A DNA stretch of 64,000 nt. It comes from Bordetella holmesii ATCC 51541. GTDB taxonomy: Bacteria > Pseudomonadota > Gammaproteobacteria > Burkholderiales > Burkholderiaceae_B. The number at the start of each line of letters is the position of its first letter. Within the stretch, counting starts at the first letter, position 1. A program made the position numbers and the translations under genes. Positions 37,107-46,734 of this stretch are shown here, piece after piece. The notes below the pieces were generated by a model, which was given only the letters and a program-made list of their open reading frames with translations, had not been told where the DNA came from and did not search any database. The stretch covers positions 3,348,001-3,412,000 of the forward strand of contig CP007494.1 in the NCBI GenBank assembly GCA_000612485.1. The letters run 5' to 3'.

Positions 37107-38767
37107 ATGATCTCCAAGCTAACCCTGGCACGTCACTACAGCACCGGTTTGCGCGGCCGCGGCTGGCTGCTGGCCTCCGCCCTCATTGCTCTGGCCGTTC
37201 TGGTTCCTCTGGCCAGTCTCGCCTGGTGGGCGATGGATGCCGACCTGGGCCACTGGAATCATCTCGCCGCCTATGTGTTGCCTCAAGCGCTGAGTAACAC
37301 GGCTCAACTTCTCCTGGGTGTTGGCATACTGGTCACCGTTCTGGGGCCGGATCTGCGTGGCTGGTGGCCGCCTATGACTTTCCCAGCCGCAACATCCTGG
37401 TCTGGGCCTTATTGCTGCCGCTGGCTGTTCCCACCTACATCATCGCGTTTGCCTATCTGGACCTGCTGCACCCGATCGGCCCCGTTCAATCGGTCATCCG
37501 TGCGCTGCTGGGATACGACAGCCCTCGACAATTCCGTTTGCCTGACCTGCGTTCTCTGGGCGGAGCCATTTTTGTGCTGGGCTTCGTTCTGTACCCCTAC
37601 GTATATCTGAGCACCCGCATCATGTTTATGACACAGGCCGCCAGCCTCATTGAAGCTGCGCGCAGCCTGGGCGCCAGCCGCACGGGGGTATTCTTCCGCG
37701 TGGCCCTGCCTCTGGCACGGCCGGCCATCGCCGTAGGCGTGAGCCTGGCCCTGCTCGAAACCCTCAATGACATAGGTGCCTCCGAGTTTCTCGGGGTGCA
37801 GACGTTGACCGTGTCGGTCTACACCACCTGGATTACTCGCTCGGATCTGGCCGGCGCGGCGCAGATCGCGCTGACGATGCTCGCGCTGGTCATTGCTCTA
37901 GTGCTGCTGGAGCGGCGCGGACGCCGCCGCCAACGCTACGCCACCACGCAGCGCATGCGCCCTATGCAACCCCAGCGCCTGCGCGGCCTGGCTGCGCTGA
38001 CGGCCTGTCTGTTGGGATGGATTCCGGTGATCCTGGGATTTGTTGCTCCCGCCCTTTATCTGCTGGCGGAAACCTACAAGCGCCTGCACCTGGTCGGTGG
38101 TGTCTCGGGCCAGCTACTCGCCAGCCTGGGCAATACGCTGCTGGTTGCGGCCAGCGCCACAGTCATTACTGTTCTGTGCGGTCTGGCCGTCGCCTGGGCG
38201 GCCCGCAACCTCGGATCCGGCGCCGGCCCGGCCCGCGCGTGCGCGCGCATCGCCAGCCTGGGTTACGCCGTGCCGGACACAGTACTGGCCATCGGCCTGC
38301 TCACGCCATTTGCCTGGGTGGACCAGGCTGCGGGACGGCTGCTAGGTTGGCCTGGCATGCTGCTCATGGGCACCACGGGTGCGCTGGTGTGCGCCTACAC
38401 CATCCGTTTTCTGGCCATTTCCACTGGCAGCGTCGAGGCCGGCCTGGCGCGCATCCCGCCGTCGCTCGAGCAGGCCTCGCGACTGCTGGGTGAAACCGTC
38501 GGCGGCACCCTGCGCCGCGTGCATCTGCCTCTGTTGCGTCCGGCGCTGGCCGCCGCCGCTTTACTGGTGTTCGTCGACACCATGAAAGAGCTGCCCGCCA
38601 CGCTTTTGTTGCGGCCGATGAATTTCGACACCCTGGCCACCTGGCTATACGCCGAAGCGGCGCGCGGGACCTACGAGGAAGGCGCCGTCGCGGCGCTGGC
38701 CATCGTCCTTGCGGGCCTGGCTCCCGTCATCCTGCTCGCGCGCAGCAATCTGAAAATGGGACATTGA
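37107..38767 (+). pseudogene. fbpB: Iron(III) ABC transporter permease FbpB, frameshifted
   Basis: Two-domain permease (two sets of membrane segments, about 550 residues if intact). From the ATG at 37107 the frame encodes about 80 residues up to 'LLLGVGILVTVLG' and then loses homology. The downstream frame resumes 'AAYDFPSRNILVWALLLPLAVPTYIIAFAYLDLLH' and carries both 'EAARSLGASRTGVFFRVALPLARPA' and 'EQASRLLGETVGGTLRRVHLPLLRPA' coupling motifs to 38767. One missing base in CTGGGGCCGG (37341-37350) explains the break. The downstream part could be re-initiated but would lack the first membrane helix. Confidence 0.88.
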
Positions 38768-38771
38768 TACC

Positions 38772-39548
38772 GTGCCCGATCTACTTCAACTCGAACACAT
38801 CGCCTTGGGCTACGACACCCCGCAGGGCATTAAACGCGTGGTCGACGACCTGAGCCTGAGCCTTGCCGCCGACCAGATCGGCTGCCTGCTGGGCGAATCT
38901 GGTTGCGGCAAGACCACGGTCTTGCGCGCCATAGCCGGCTTCGAGCCGCTACGTGCCGGCCGCATTCTGCTCGACGGCCGCGTGCTATCGGCACCCGGCG
39001 AGCAAGTCGTGCCCGAGAGACGCAATGTGGGCATGATGTTTCAGGATTACGCGCTGTTTCCGCACCTGACGGTCAGCCAGAACGTGGCTTTCGGCCTGCG
39101 TCGGCTACCCAAGGATCGGCAGCGGATCCGCATCGGCGAAATGCTGGAACTGGTCGGATTGGCCCATGCCGCCCAAAGCTATCCGCATGAGATCTCTGGC
39201 GGCCAGCAGCAACGCGTCGCTCTGGCACGAGCACTGGCGCCCTCGCCCGGGCTCTTATTGCTGGATGAGCCATTTTCCAACCTTGACGTCGACACCCGCG
39301 AACGGCTGGCTTTCGAAGTGCGCGAGATCCTCAAAGCGACCGGCCACACGGCCATTCTCGTCACGCACAATCAGGCCGAAGCCTTCGCCATTGCGGACCG
39401 CATAGGCATCATGGACAAAGGCCGCATCGCCCAGTGGGATACGCCCTACAACCTGCATCATGCTCCAGCCAGCGACTTTGTGCGTGACTATATCCGGCGC
39501 GAAACCCTGCAGGAGCAGCGCGAGGCCGCTTACGCGCGTGGCCGCTAG
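38772..39548 (+). CDS. fbpC: Iron(III) ABC transporter ATP-binding protein
   Basis: ATPase of the ferric-ion importer, 258 residues from a GTG at 38772, two bases past the fbpB stop codon region. Walker A 'GESGCGKTT' is near residue 38, Q-loop 'MMFQDYALFPHLTV', signature 'ISGGQQQRVALARALA', Walker B 'LLLDEPFSNLD' and H-loop 'LVTHNQAEAF'. It is shorter than E. coli-type FbpC and lacks the C-terminal regulatory domain. With fbpB broken its partner is missing. Confidence 0.92.
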   Translation: MPDLLQLEHIALGYDTPQGIKRVVDDLSLSLAADQIGCLLGESGCGKTTVLRAIAGFEPLRAGRILLDGRVLSAPGEQVVPERRNVGMMFQDYALFPHLTVSQNVAFGLRRLPKDRQRIRIGEMLELVGLAHAAQSYPHEISGGQQQRVALARALAPSPGLLLLDEPFSNLDVDTRERLAFEVREILKATGHTAILVTHNQAEAFAIADRIGIMDKGRIAQWDTPYNLHHAPASDFVRDYIRRETLQEQREAAYARGR

Positions 39549-39561
39549 CGCATCAGGATAC

Positions 39562-40467
39562 TCAGCCCCGTGGCACAGGCAGCGGGATGAACTCCGTTTC
39601 ATCGCCAGGCACGATCTGTCCGAAACGGTTGCGCTGCCATTCGTCCTTGGCTTGCTCGATGCGCTCCTTGCTGCTGGAGACAAAGTTCCACCAGATAAAG
39701 CGCGGGCCATCCAGCGCTTGGCCTCCCAGCACTGCAAAACGTGCATCAGTGTGAGCGCGAATCAAGATCGGACAACCCTCCTTGAAAACGAGTAGACGGC
39801 CTGCCTCGAACACCTGGCCGTCGACCTCGACACGGCCCTGCACCAGATAGGCTCCACGTTCGTCGTACTCAGCGGGCAACTCCATACAGGCACCAGCCTG
39901 CATCTGAACATCGCCAAAGAAAAGTGGCGACAAGGTGTTGACCTGGGAGGTTTGTCCAAACAGGCTGCCTGCCACCACTTGCGCGCGCACGCCCTCGCCT
40001 TCCACGACGGGCTGCGCCTGGCGGCCGTAATGGGCGAAGCCCGGGTCGGTCTCCTCGCATGCCCGAGTCAGCCCTACCCAAAGTTGCAAACCGAAGATTC
40101 GCTGCTCGGCGCGACGGCTCTCGGGCGAAGATCGCTCCGAATGGACAATACCCCGGCCAGCGGTCATCCAGTTGACTTCGCCAGGCAAGATGGTCTGCAC
40201 ATGCCCCTTGCCATCGCGATGCACGATGCTGCCATCATAGAGATAGGTCACCGTCCCCAGCCCGATATGGGGATGCGGGCGCACGTCCATGCCGGTGCCT
40301 GCCGGAAAGATCGCCGGTCCCATCTCGTCAAGAAAAACGAACGGGCCGATGGAACGGCGCTGCGCCGAGGGCAATGCGCGGCGCACCTCAAAACCGCCCA
40401 GATCACTGCTGCGCGGCACCACAATGGTGTCCAGGCTGGTTTCGCCCCTGGGGGGCAGATTCGACAT
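39562..40467 (-). CDS. Pirin family protein
   Basis: Bicupin protein of 301 residues. The N-terminal cupin holds the metal-binding set 'DVRPHPHIGLGTVTYLYDG' near residue 61 and 'GRGIVHSERSSPE' near 104. The C-terminal cupin and 'DEWQRNRFGQIVPGDETEFIPLP' tail are typical. Bacterial pirins act as quercetin dioxygenases or metabolic regulators; which applies is not clear. It converges on fbpC with 13 bases between the stops and is followed upstream by a second pirin. Confidence 0.9.
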   Translation of the reverse strand: MSNLPPRGETSLDTIVVPRSSDLGGFEVRRALPSAQRRSIGPFVFLDEMGPAIFPAGTGMDVRPHPHIGLGTVTYLYDGSIVHRDGKGHVQTILPGEVNWMTAGRGIVHSERSSPESRRAEQRIFGLQLWVGLTRACEETDPGFAHYGRQAQPVVEGEGVRAQVVAGSLFGQTSQVNTLSPLFFGDVQMQAGACMELPAEYDERGAYLVQGRVEVDGQVFEAGRLLVFKEGCPILIRAHTDARFAVLGGQALDGPRFIWWNFVSSSKERIEQAKDEWQRNRFGQIVPGDETEFIPLPVPRG

Positions 40468-40564
40468 GATCGATTACCTCATCAAACAGGGCGCCGTCCG
40501 CCCGGGTTGCGACTCACCACGCTGCACAGCGATGGCGGAGCCGCCTGGCTCCGCCATGACTACT

Positions 40565-41264
40565 TTACGGCATGTCGAACACGAGCACCTCGGCGCCCCG
40601 GCCATCGGTCAACCTCACCGCCGGCTCATTTTTCCAGCGCCATACCGTCGCCGGCGCCAAGCGCTTGACCGTTGACCGCAAGAGTGCCGCGCGCGACATG
40701 CACCCAGGCTCTGCGGCCCGCCGCCAGCTTCAGTTCAGCCTGCTCGTCGCCGTCGAACAACCCCGCATACAGCCGGACGTCCTGATGAATGCGCAGCGAG
40801 CCTTGCGCACCGTCGGCTGAGGCCACCTGGCGCAGCGCCCCGCGCTTTTCTGCGGCATCGAAGGTCTTTTGCTCATATTCTGGCGCAATGCCCGAGACAT
40901 CGGGCTCGATCCAGATCTGCAATAGATGCGTGGCCGCATCCGGTTGCGGGTTGAACTCCGAATGCAGTACGCCACGTCCGGCGCTCATCCGTTGAACATC
41001 GCCCGGCCTGATGGTCGATCCCGTCCCCATATTGTCCTTGTGGGCGACCGCACCATCCAGTACATAGGTAATGATCTCCATGTCCCGGTGTCCGTGCGTG
41101 CCGAATCCCCGGCCGGCGGCGATCCGGTCATCGTTGATGGCACGCAGCGGTCCAAAACCCATGTGGGCGGGGTCGTAGTAGTTGGCAAATGAAAAGGTGT
41201 GATAGGTATCGAGCCAACCATGGTTGGCGTGGCCGCGAGCCGCCGCCGGGCGAATGGTGATCAT
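40565..41264 (-). pseudogene. YhaK-type pirin (quercetin 2,3-dioxygenase family), C-terminus lost by a frameshift
   Basis: The ATG at 41264 gives 'MITIRPAAARGHANHGWLDTYHTFSFANYYDP', with the cupin metal site 'GFGTHGHRDMEIITYVLDG' near residue 54 and 'MSAGRGVLHSEFNPQ' near 93. The frame stops at 40626 after 'GDGMALEK'. If one A is removed from the A5 run on the minus strand at that point, it continues 'EPAVRLTDGRGAEVLVFDMP' to a TAA at 40565, the usual YhaK end. Only about 20 C-terminal residues are lost, so some function may remain. The neighbour 41410-42352 is a divergent LysR remnant. Confidence 0.85.
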
Positions 41265-41389
41265 ATTTAGCTCCTTATTTCGATTTTATGAACGACAAAA
41301 CAGCTATCTTTTCGACAGTGATCGTTCATCCATGGACCCATTGTGCGCGTTGTGGTGGGCAGCGAAGCCAACTAGAATTGAAGACATCA

Positions 41390-41404
41390 TTCAATTTAGT
41401 TGAA
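41390..41404. promoter_or_regulatory. LysR-type operator candidate between the YhaK pirin and LysR genes
   Basis: TTCAA-TTTAG-TTGAA is a perfect 5+5 inverted repeat that fits the T-N11-A rule for LysR regulators. It ends five bases before the LysR start codon, which suits autoregulation plus control of the divergent pirin. A related sequence (ATTTAGTTGAACG) occurs near 35862-35874 upstream of fpr. Confidence 0.55.
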
Positions 41405-41409
41405 CGATT

Positions 41410-42352
41410 ATGCCCAGCCCCGTCGCCTCGCGCCCGCCCATCGGCGCCATTACTCCTGAACTACTGCTGATGATCGATGCCATCGCGCGGCACGGCAGTT
41501 TCGCCGCGCGGCTCGCGACCTGGGAAAGGTGCCGTCTGCCGTCACTTATGCCGTACGCAAACTCGAAGACGCGCTGGACGTTCTGCTATTTGACCGGTCC
41601 GGCCATCGCGCACAACTGATAGCGGCAGGCCAGGCCCTGCTTGACGAAGGGCGGCATCTGCTGCGCTCACTCGACGACCTGGCTTGCCGCGTCAAACGCA
41701 TCGCCACAGGCTGGGAGATGGAACTGCGGGTAGCGGTCAGCGCCGTGCTTCCTCTGGAACCGCTGCTTGACCTGGTCGGCGATTTTCAGGCCCTCAACAG
41801 CGGGACGTCGCTCCGCCTGAGCGAGGAGGTGTTAAGCGGTGCCTGGGACGCGTTGGCAGCGGGGCGCGCCGACCTCATCATCGGTGCCGACGCCTCCGGC
41901 GTGCCTGCAGGCGCCTATCACAGCATGGCCATGGGCCAGACTCAGATGGCCTTTTGCGTGGCTCCGCAACATCCCTTAGCCCGTCTCGAACGCGCGCTTA
42001 CTGCGCAGGATATCGCCGAGCATACCGCCATCGTCGTGGCAGACACCTCGCGCGACCTTCCTGCCCGAACACGGGGATTGCTGCCCCGCCAAAGCGTAAT
42101 CGTCATGCCGACGATGCGCGCCAAGCTTCAGGCACAGATCCGCGGCCTGGGCTGCGGCTATCTGCCGTTGACCCTGGCTGCCGGTGCCATTACCACGGGG
42201 CAGCTCATGTCGTGCCCCGTCGAGGGTCTCGTCGTGCCCACCGAGCACGTCGTCTATGCCTGGCGGCCCGAGCGGCCGGGCAGGCACTGGCCTGGTGGCT
42301 GGAAAAGCTACGCTCGCCGCGATTGTGCGAAAGCCTCTTGGGCGTGAGCTGA
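41410..42352 (+). pseudogene. LysR-family transcriptional regulator, two frameshifts
   Basis: From the ATG at 41410 the first frame gives 'PELLLMIDAIARHGSFAA' (start of the winged helix) and then shifts near 41505. The next frame supplies 'VPSAVTYAVRKLEDALDVLLFDRSGHRAQL' and the effector domain. A second shift near 42265-42280 moves the last part to the frame ending 'GQALAWWLEKLRSPRLCESLLGVS' at 42352. Each break is explained by one lost base. The gene is divergent from the YhaK pirin, the usual arrangement of a LysR gene and its target. Confidence 0.85.
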
Positions 42353-42431
42353 CTCCGCTGCGGGCGCCACCCTGAAAAAACTGCGGGTCTGAGCGATCTG
42401 CACGACGGGCAGCTCGCCATACCGCCGGCGC

Positions 42432-42457
42432 AAAAAAAGCCGCTCAATGAGCGGCTT
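42432..42457 (-). terminator. Intrinsic terminator of ntrC
   Basis: On the minus strand a perfect stem AAGCCGCTC/GAGCGGCTT (42438-42457) is followed by T7 (42438-42432). It lies 24 bases after the ntrC stop. Confidence 0.88.
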
Positions 42458-42480
42458 GTTGGGGATGGGCGACCATAGGT

Positions 42481-43983
42481 TCAATCCTCGGCAATTCCAA
42501 GTTCGCGCAGTTTGCGCGTGATGGTGTTGCGCCCTATCCCCAACCGGCTCGCCGCCTCGACCCGGCGGCCGCGGCTGGCATCCAGAGCGCTCTGCAGAAG
42601 GATTTTTTCAAACTGGCGCGTAAGCGTGGCCATGACAGCGGGCTCGCCACGCTCGAGCCGATACTGCGCATCCTTGAGCAGCGCCTCTTGCCAACTCCGA
42701 GGCAAGTCGTCGGCACCAAAACTGCCTCCGGCTGCCGCCGGACGCCCCTGCTGAGCAGGTGGGAGATAGCCGCCATCGTTATACCCCTGCACGCGCAAGG
42801 GCGGATTGGAGGGCACATGCTCGATCGCCCGTATCTCAGGGGGCAGATCATTACGATCTATGGTCTGTCCCGGCGCCATGACCGTAAGCCAGTGACAGAA
42901 GTTCTCCAACTGCCGCACGTTACCGGGAAAGTCGAACCTGATCAGCACGGCCACTGCCTCCGGCGTCAGGCGTTTAACCGGCACGCCCAAGGTCTTGGCA
43001 CTGACCGCCAGAAAATGATTGGCCAGCGCCGGAATGTCCTCGGTACGTTCGCGCAAAGGCGGCAAGCGCAGGCGAATGACGTTGAGGCGATGAAACAGAT
43101 CCTCCCGGAAGAGGCCCTGTTCGACGCGCTGCTCAAGCGGCTGGTGGGTCGCCGCGACGATGCGCACGTCGACCCGCACAGGCTGGGAGCCGCCCACGCG
43201 ATAGAAACTGCCCTCCGCCAGCACGCGCAGCAAACGCGTCTGCAGCTCGATGGGCATATCGCCGATTTCGTCTAGAAACAGCGTGCCGCCATGTGCCTCT
43301 TCGAAGCGGCCACGACGCAAGGTGTTGGCGCCCGTAAATGCACCGCGCTCATGACCGAAGAGCTCGGCCTCGAGCAGATCGCGAGGAATTGCCGCTGCGT
43401 TCAAGGCGACGAACGGGCCTCCTGCACGCGCGCCATGACCATGCAAAGCCCGTGCAACCAATTCCTTACCTGTGCCGGACTCTCCGGTGATCAGGACGGT
43501 GACCTTCGATTGCGCCAGACGCCCGATGGCACGGAAGACTTCCTGCATCGCCGTCGATGATGACTGCGTCATCATGTAGCGATCGTTGACCGATGCGTCA
43601 GCCTCGGCCTCGGTCTGGGGCTCCACTTCCTGCATGGCGCGCTGGATAAGCGCCACGGCCTCGTTGACATCGAAAGGCTTGGCCAGGTAGTCGAATGCGC
43701 CGCCCTGGAAGGCGGAGACCGTACTATCGAGATCGGCGAACGCCGTCATGACGATGACAGGTAGGCCGGCATGCCGCTCCTTGATCTGCCGCAGCAGATC
43801 AAGGCCATCGCCGCCCGGCATGCGAATATCGGACACCAGCGCCGAAGGCATATCGCGCGTGAGCGCGTCAAGGACGTCGGCAGCCTGGGAAAAGCTGCGC
43901 GTGGCAATCCCGGCGCGGGCCAGGGCTTTTTCCAGCACCCAACGGATCGCCTGATCGTCGTCAACTATCCATACGGGTTTCAT
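42481..43983 (-). CDS. ntrC: Nitrogen regulation response regulator NtrC
   Basis: Sigma-54-dependent activator of nitrogen-assimilation genes, 500 residues. The receiver domain (1-120) has '[15 protein letters not shown]' and phospho-acceptor Asp54 in '[12 protein letters not shown]'. The AAA+ domain (about 150-380) has Walker A '[15 protein letters not shown]', the sigma-54 contact '[13 protein letters not shown]' and Walker B '[11 protein letters not shown]'. The C-terminal Fis-type helix-turn-helix ends '[20 protein letters not shown]'. The stop of ntrB and the start of ntrC touch at 43983, and a clear terminator follows. Confidence 0.97.
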   Translation of the reverse strand: MKPVWIVDDDQAIRWVLEKALARAGIATRSFSQAADVLDALTRDMPSALVSDIRMPGGDGLDLLRQIKERHAGLPVIVMTAFADLDSTVSAFQGGAFDYLAKPFDVNEAVALIQRAMQEVEPQTEAEADASVNDRYMMTQSSSTAMQEVFRAIGRLAQSKVTVLITGESGTGKELVARALHGHGARAGGPFVALNAAAIPRDLLEAELFGHERGAFTGANTLRRGRFEEAHGGTLFLDEIGDMPIELQTRLLRVLAEGSFYRVGGSQPVRVDVRIVAATHQPLEQRVEQGLFREDLFHRLNVIRLRLPPLRERTEDIPALANHFLAVSAKTLGVPVKRLTPEAVAVLIRFDFPGNVRQLENFCHWLTVMAPGQTIDRNDLPPEIRAIEHVPSNPPLRVQGYNDGGYLPPAQQGRPAAAGGSFGADDLPRSWQEALLKDAQYRLERGEPAVMATLTRQFEKILLQSALDASRGRRVEAASRLGIGRNTITRKLRELGIAED

Positions 43984-45047
43984 CAGAAGGGCTCCATCGG
44001 TAATACCAGGCGGAATTCAGTGTGGCCAGGCCGAGACTCGAATTCGATAATGCCGCCGTGTTGCTGTACGAAATCCTGCGCCAGGCTCAGGCCCAACCCG
44101 GTTCCGCCCGCGCGGGCGGTCACCAGGGGATGAAAAATACGGTCACGTATGTGCTCTGGAACTCCCGGGCCGTTGTCGATAATGGACAACACCAGCGCCA
44201 GACGATGATGACGATGAGCCAGCATGACCTGCCTGGCCACCCGCGTGCGCAGGGTGATCAGGCGCGGCGAAACACCGGAGCCGGGTTTTTGCAGCACCAG
44301 TTCCTGGGCTGCATTGCGCGCCACGTTGAGCACGGCCTGCATCAGGCGCGCAGCGTCACCCTGCACGTCAGGCATGGAAGCGTCGTAGTCGCGCACAATG
44401 CCGACGTCATCACGGAACTCGGCCTGAATGAGCGCGCATACGCGCTCGCAGATTTCGTGAATATTGACCGGGCGCGCATGCAGCGGCACGCGTTGCGGAC
44501 CGCTCAGGCGATCCACCAGAGCCTGCAAGCGGTCGGCCTCGGAAATAATGACTTGGGTGTACTCAGCCAGCGCCGGGCTAGGCAGCTCGGCTTCCAGCAA
44601 CTGCGCTGCGCCACGCAGACCGCCCAGAGGATTCTTGACCTCGTGGGCAAGATTGCGCAGCAGCTCACGATGGGACTCGATCTCGTCGACCAGGCGATGA
44701 TTGCGGTCGGCCAGCACTCGCTGCTCGATCTCGCGCGTCTCGACCAACACAGGCCAGCGCTGGCCCGGGCAGGAAACCGTCGTCACGTTGACTTCGATCG
44801 ATTCGTTGGCGCGGCGCAAGGAAGACAGTTGACGTACGTCGGAAAATTTGCCGCCGACGGCGCCATCTATGGAATTCTGTAAGGCTTCTGGGTGGTCAAA
44901 CAGCGTGGGCGCTGCCTGGCCGCGCAACTGTTTGCGGGATCGGCCGAAGAGATCCTCGGCAGCGGCATTGGCATACTCGATATGGCCACGCTCGTTCAAC
45001 AGGAAAACGGAGGTGGCAAGCAACTCAAAGGCATCTACATTCGTCAT
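43983..45047 (-). CDS. ntrB: Nitrogen regulation sensor histidine kinase NtrB
   Basis: Cytoplasmic kinase/phosphatase of NtrC. The ATG at 45047 (MTNVDAFELLATSVFLLNE) gives 354 residues. An N-terminal PAS domain (to about 110) is followed by the H-box 'LLRNLAHEVKNPLGGLRGAAQLLE' near 142, and the kinase boxes 'QAVLNVARNAAQE', 'IIDNGPGVPEHIRDRIFHPLVTARAGGTGLGLSLAQDFVQQHGG'. It follows glnA in the same direction after a 93-base gap containing a hairpin. Confidence 0.96.
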   Translation of the reverse strand: MTNVDAFELLATSVFLLNERGHIEYANAAAEDLFGRSRKQLRGQAAPTLFDHPEALQNSIDGAVGGKFSDVRQLSSLRRANESIEVNVTTVSCPGQRWPVLVETREIEQRVLADRNHRLVDEIESHRELLRNLAHEVKNPLGGLRGAAQLLEAELPSPALAEYTQVIISEADRLQALVDRLSGPQRVPLHARPVNIHEICERVCALIQAEFRDDVGIVRDYDASMPDVQGDAARLMQAVLNVARNAAQELVLQKPGSGVSPRLITLRTRVARQVMLAHRHHRLALVLSIIDNGPGVPEHIRDRIFHPLVTARAGGTGLGLSLAQDFVQQHGGIIEFESRPGHTEFRLVLPMEPF

Positions 45048-45070
45048 GTGGGCTCCGGGGCGGGAAAGTC

Positions 45071-45090
45071 GGCGGGTCGAATGACCCGCC
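45071..45090. other. Hairpin between glnA and ntrB
   Basis: Perfect 8-base arms (45071-45078 GGCGGGTC and 45083-45090) enclose a GAAT loop, without a T-run. It lies in the glnA-ntrB gap and could lower read-through into ntrBC relative to glnA, as known for glnALG operons. Confidence 0.55.
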
Positions 45091-45140
45091 CCTAGCAGAC
45101 TCCGCCCACGCAAGCGGACGGGGTCTTCAGCCTCGGTGTA

Positions 45141-46553
45141 TTACAGGCTGTAGTACATGTCGAACTCGACCGGATGGGTCGTCATGCGCAGGCGCGTGAC
45201 GTCAGCCATCTTGAGTTCGATGTACGCATCCAGCATTTCATTGCTGAACACACCGCCACGGGTCAGGAACTCGCGATCCTTGTCCAGAGCGGCCAGAGCC
45301 TCTTCCAGCGAAGCGCACACCCTCGGGATCTTTGCATCCTCTTCCGGCGGCAGATCGTACAGATTCTTGTCGGCGGGATCGCCGGGGTGAATCTTGTTCT
45401 GCACACCGTCCAGACCAGCCATCATCAAGGCCGAGAAGGCCAGGTAGGGATTGGCCAGGGGATCCGGGAAGCGGGTTTCGATACGGCGGCCCTTGGGGTT
45501 GCCCACGTAAGGAATGCGGATCGAGGCCGAACGGTTGCGGGCCGAGTAAGCCAGTTTGACCGGGGCTTCGAAGTGCGGGACCAGACGCTTGTAGGAGTTG
45601 GTGCCGGGGTTGGTGATGGCGTTCAGGGCACGAGCGTGCTTGATGATGCCGCCGATGTAGTACAGAGCAAAGTCAGACAGACCAGCATAGCCATTGCCTG
45701 CGAACAGGTTCTGACCATCCTTCCAGATGGATTGGTGCACGTGCATGCCGGAACCGTTGTCGCCGACGATGGGCTTGGGCATGAAGGTGGCGGTCTTGCC
45801 ATAGGCGTGGGCCACGTTGTGGATCACGTACTTGACGATCTGGTTCCAGTCACCGCGGGTAACCAGCGTGCTGAACTTGGTACCGATTTCGAGTTGGCCG
45901 GGAGCAGCCACTTCGTGGTGGTGCACTTCAACCGGCACGCCCATCTGTTCCATCAACAGGCACATTTCCGAACGCATGTCCTGGAAGGAATCGACAGGGG
46001 GAACGGGGAAGTAGCCGCCCTTGAGACCCGGACGGTGGCCCATGTTGCCGCCTTCGAACTCCAGGCCGGAGGACCACGGGGCCTCTTCGGACTTGATCTT
46101 GACGAAGGTGCCGGACATGTCGGTGTTCCAGGTCACGCCATCGAAGACGAAGAACTCGGGTTCCGGACCGAAGAAGGCGGTATCGCCCAGGCCTGAGGAC
46201 TTCAGGTAGGCTTCGGCGCGCTTGGCCAGCGAGCGCGGGTCGCGGTCGTAGCCCTTCATGTCGGAGGGTTCGACGGCGTCGCAGGTCAGGATCATCGTCG
46301 CTTCTTCGCGGAACGGATCCAGATTGGCGGTATTGACGTCGGGAATGAGCAGCATGTCGGAAACTTCGATGCCCTTCCAGCCCGGGATCGACGAACCATC
46401 GAAAGCCTGGCCGCTTTCCAGCTTGTCTTCATCGACAGTGTGGGCAGGCACCGAGACGTGGTGCTCGCGACCGAGCGTATCGGTGAAGCGGAAATCTACG
46501 AACTTGACTTCGTTATCGGCGATCTGTTTGAGAACGTCTTGTGGGCTTGCCAT
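45141..46553 (-). CDS. glnA: Glutamine synthetase, type I
   Basis: Condenses ammonia and glutamate to glutamine, the main ammonium-assimilation step. The ATG at 46553 ([25 protein letters not shown]) gives 470 residues. It has '[17 protein letters not shown]' near residue 50, '[12 protein letters not shown]' near 128, ATP/metal region '[21 protein letters not shown]' near 260, and the adenylylation tyrosine in '[15 protein letters not shown]' near 395. It is first in glnA-ntrB-ntrC, with a sigma-54 promoter and NtrC sites upstream. Confidence 0.97.
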   Translation of the reverse strand: MASPQDVLKQIADNEVKFVDFRFTDTLGREHHVSVPAHTVDEDKLESGQAFDGSSIPGWKGIEVSDMLLIPDVNTANLDPFREEATMILTCDAVEPSDMKGYDRDPRSLAKRAEAYLKSSGLGDTAFFGPEPEFFVFDGVTWNTDMSGTFVKIKSEEAPWSSGLEFEGGNMGHRPGLKGGYFPVPPVDSFQDMRSEMCLLMEQMGVPVEVHHHEVAAPGQLEIGTKFSTLVTRGDWNQIVKYVIHNVAHAYGKTATFMPKPIVGDNGSGMHVHQSIWKDGQNLFAGNGYAGLSDFALYYIGGIIKHARALNAITNPGTNSYKRLVPHFEAPVKLAYSARNRSASIRIPYVGNPKGRRIETRFPDPLANPYLAFSALMMAGLDGVQNKIHPGDPADKNLYDLPPEEDAKIPRVCASLEEALAALDKDREFLTRGGVFSNEMLDAYIELKMADVTRLRMTTHPVEFDMYYSL

Positions 46554-46613
46554 GTCATCTCCATTGGGTAAAAGCGTCACGGGCATAGTGCCCGACAGGC
46601 CTAGAAAGCTAAA

Positions 46614-46628
46614 GCAATATGCGTGCCA
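46614..46628 (-). promoter_or_regulatory. Sigma-54 promoter of glnA
   Basis: On the minus strand TGGCAC-GCATA-TTGC matches the -24/-12 consensus TGGCAC-N5-TTGC exactly, about 60 bases before the glnA ATG. This is the promoter driven by phosphorylated NtrC. Confidence 0.88.
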
Positions 46629-46678
46629 GGTTTATCCCTGGGGAAATCCCGAGGCAGAACACAAGCCGAGCTCAATTT

Positions 46679-46727
46679 AGCACCATTGTTGTGCAAAATA
46701 CAGGGCATGATTGCCTCATTGTGGTGC
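46679..46727 (-). promoter_or_regulatory. Two candidate NtrC binding sites upstream of glnA
   Basis: Two dyads resemble the NtrC consensus GCACCA-N3-5-TGGTGC: 46679-46694 (GCACCATTGTTGTGC) and 46712-46727 (TGCCTCATTGTGGTGC). They lie about 50-110 bases upstream of the sigma-54 promoter, a normal enhancer position, and reach the 3' end of the adjacent hemW gene. Confidence 0.72.
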
Positions 46728-46734
46728 GTTTTGT

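Noticed and set aside
45174..46196. A 340-codon frame opposite glnA
   Set aside because: Glutamine synthetase motifs occupy the minus strand throughout. The plus-strand product has only repetitive Val/Gly/His-rich sequence.
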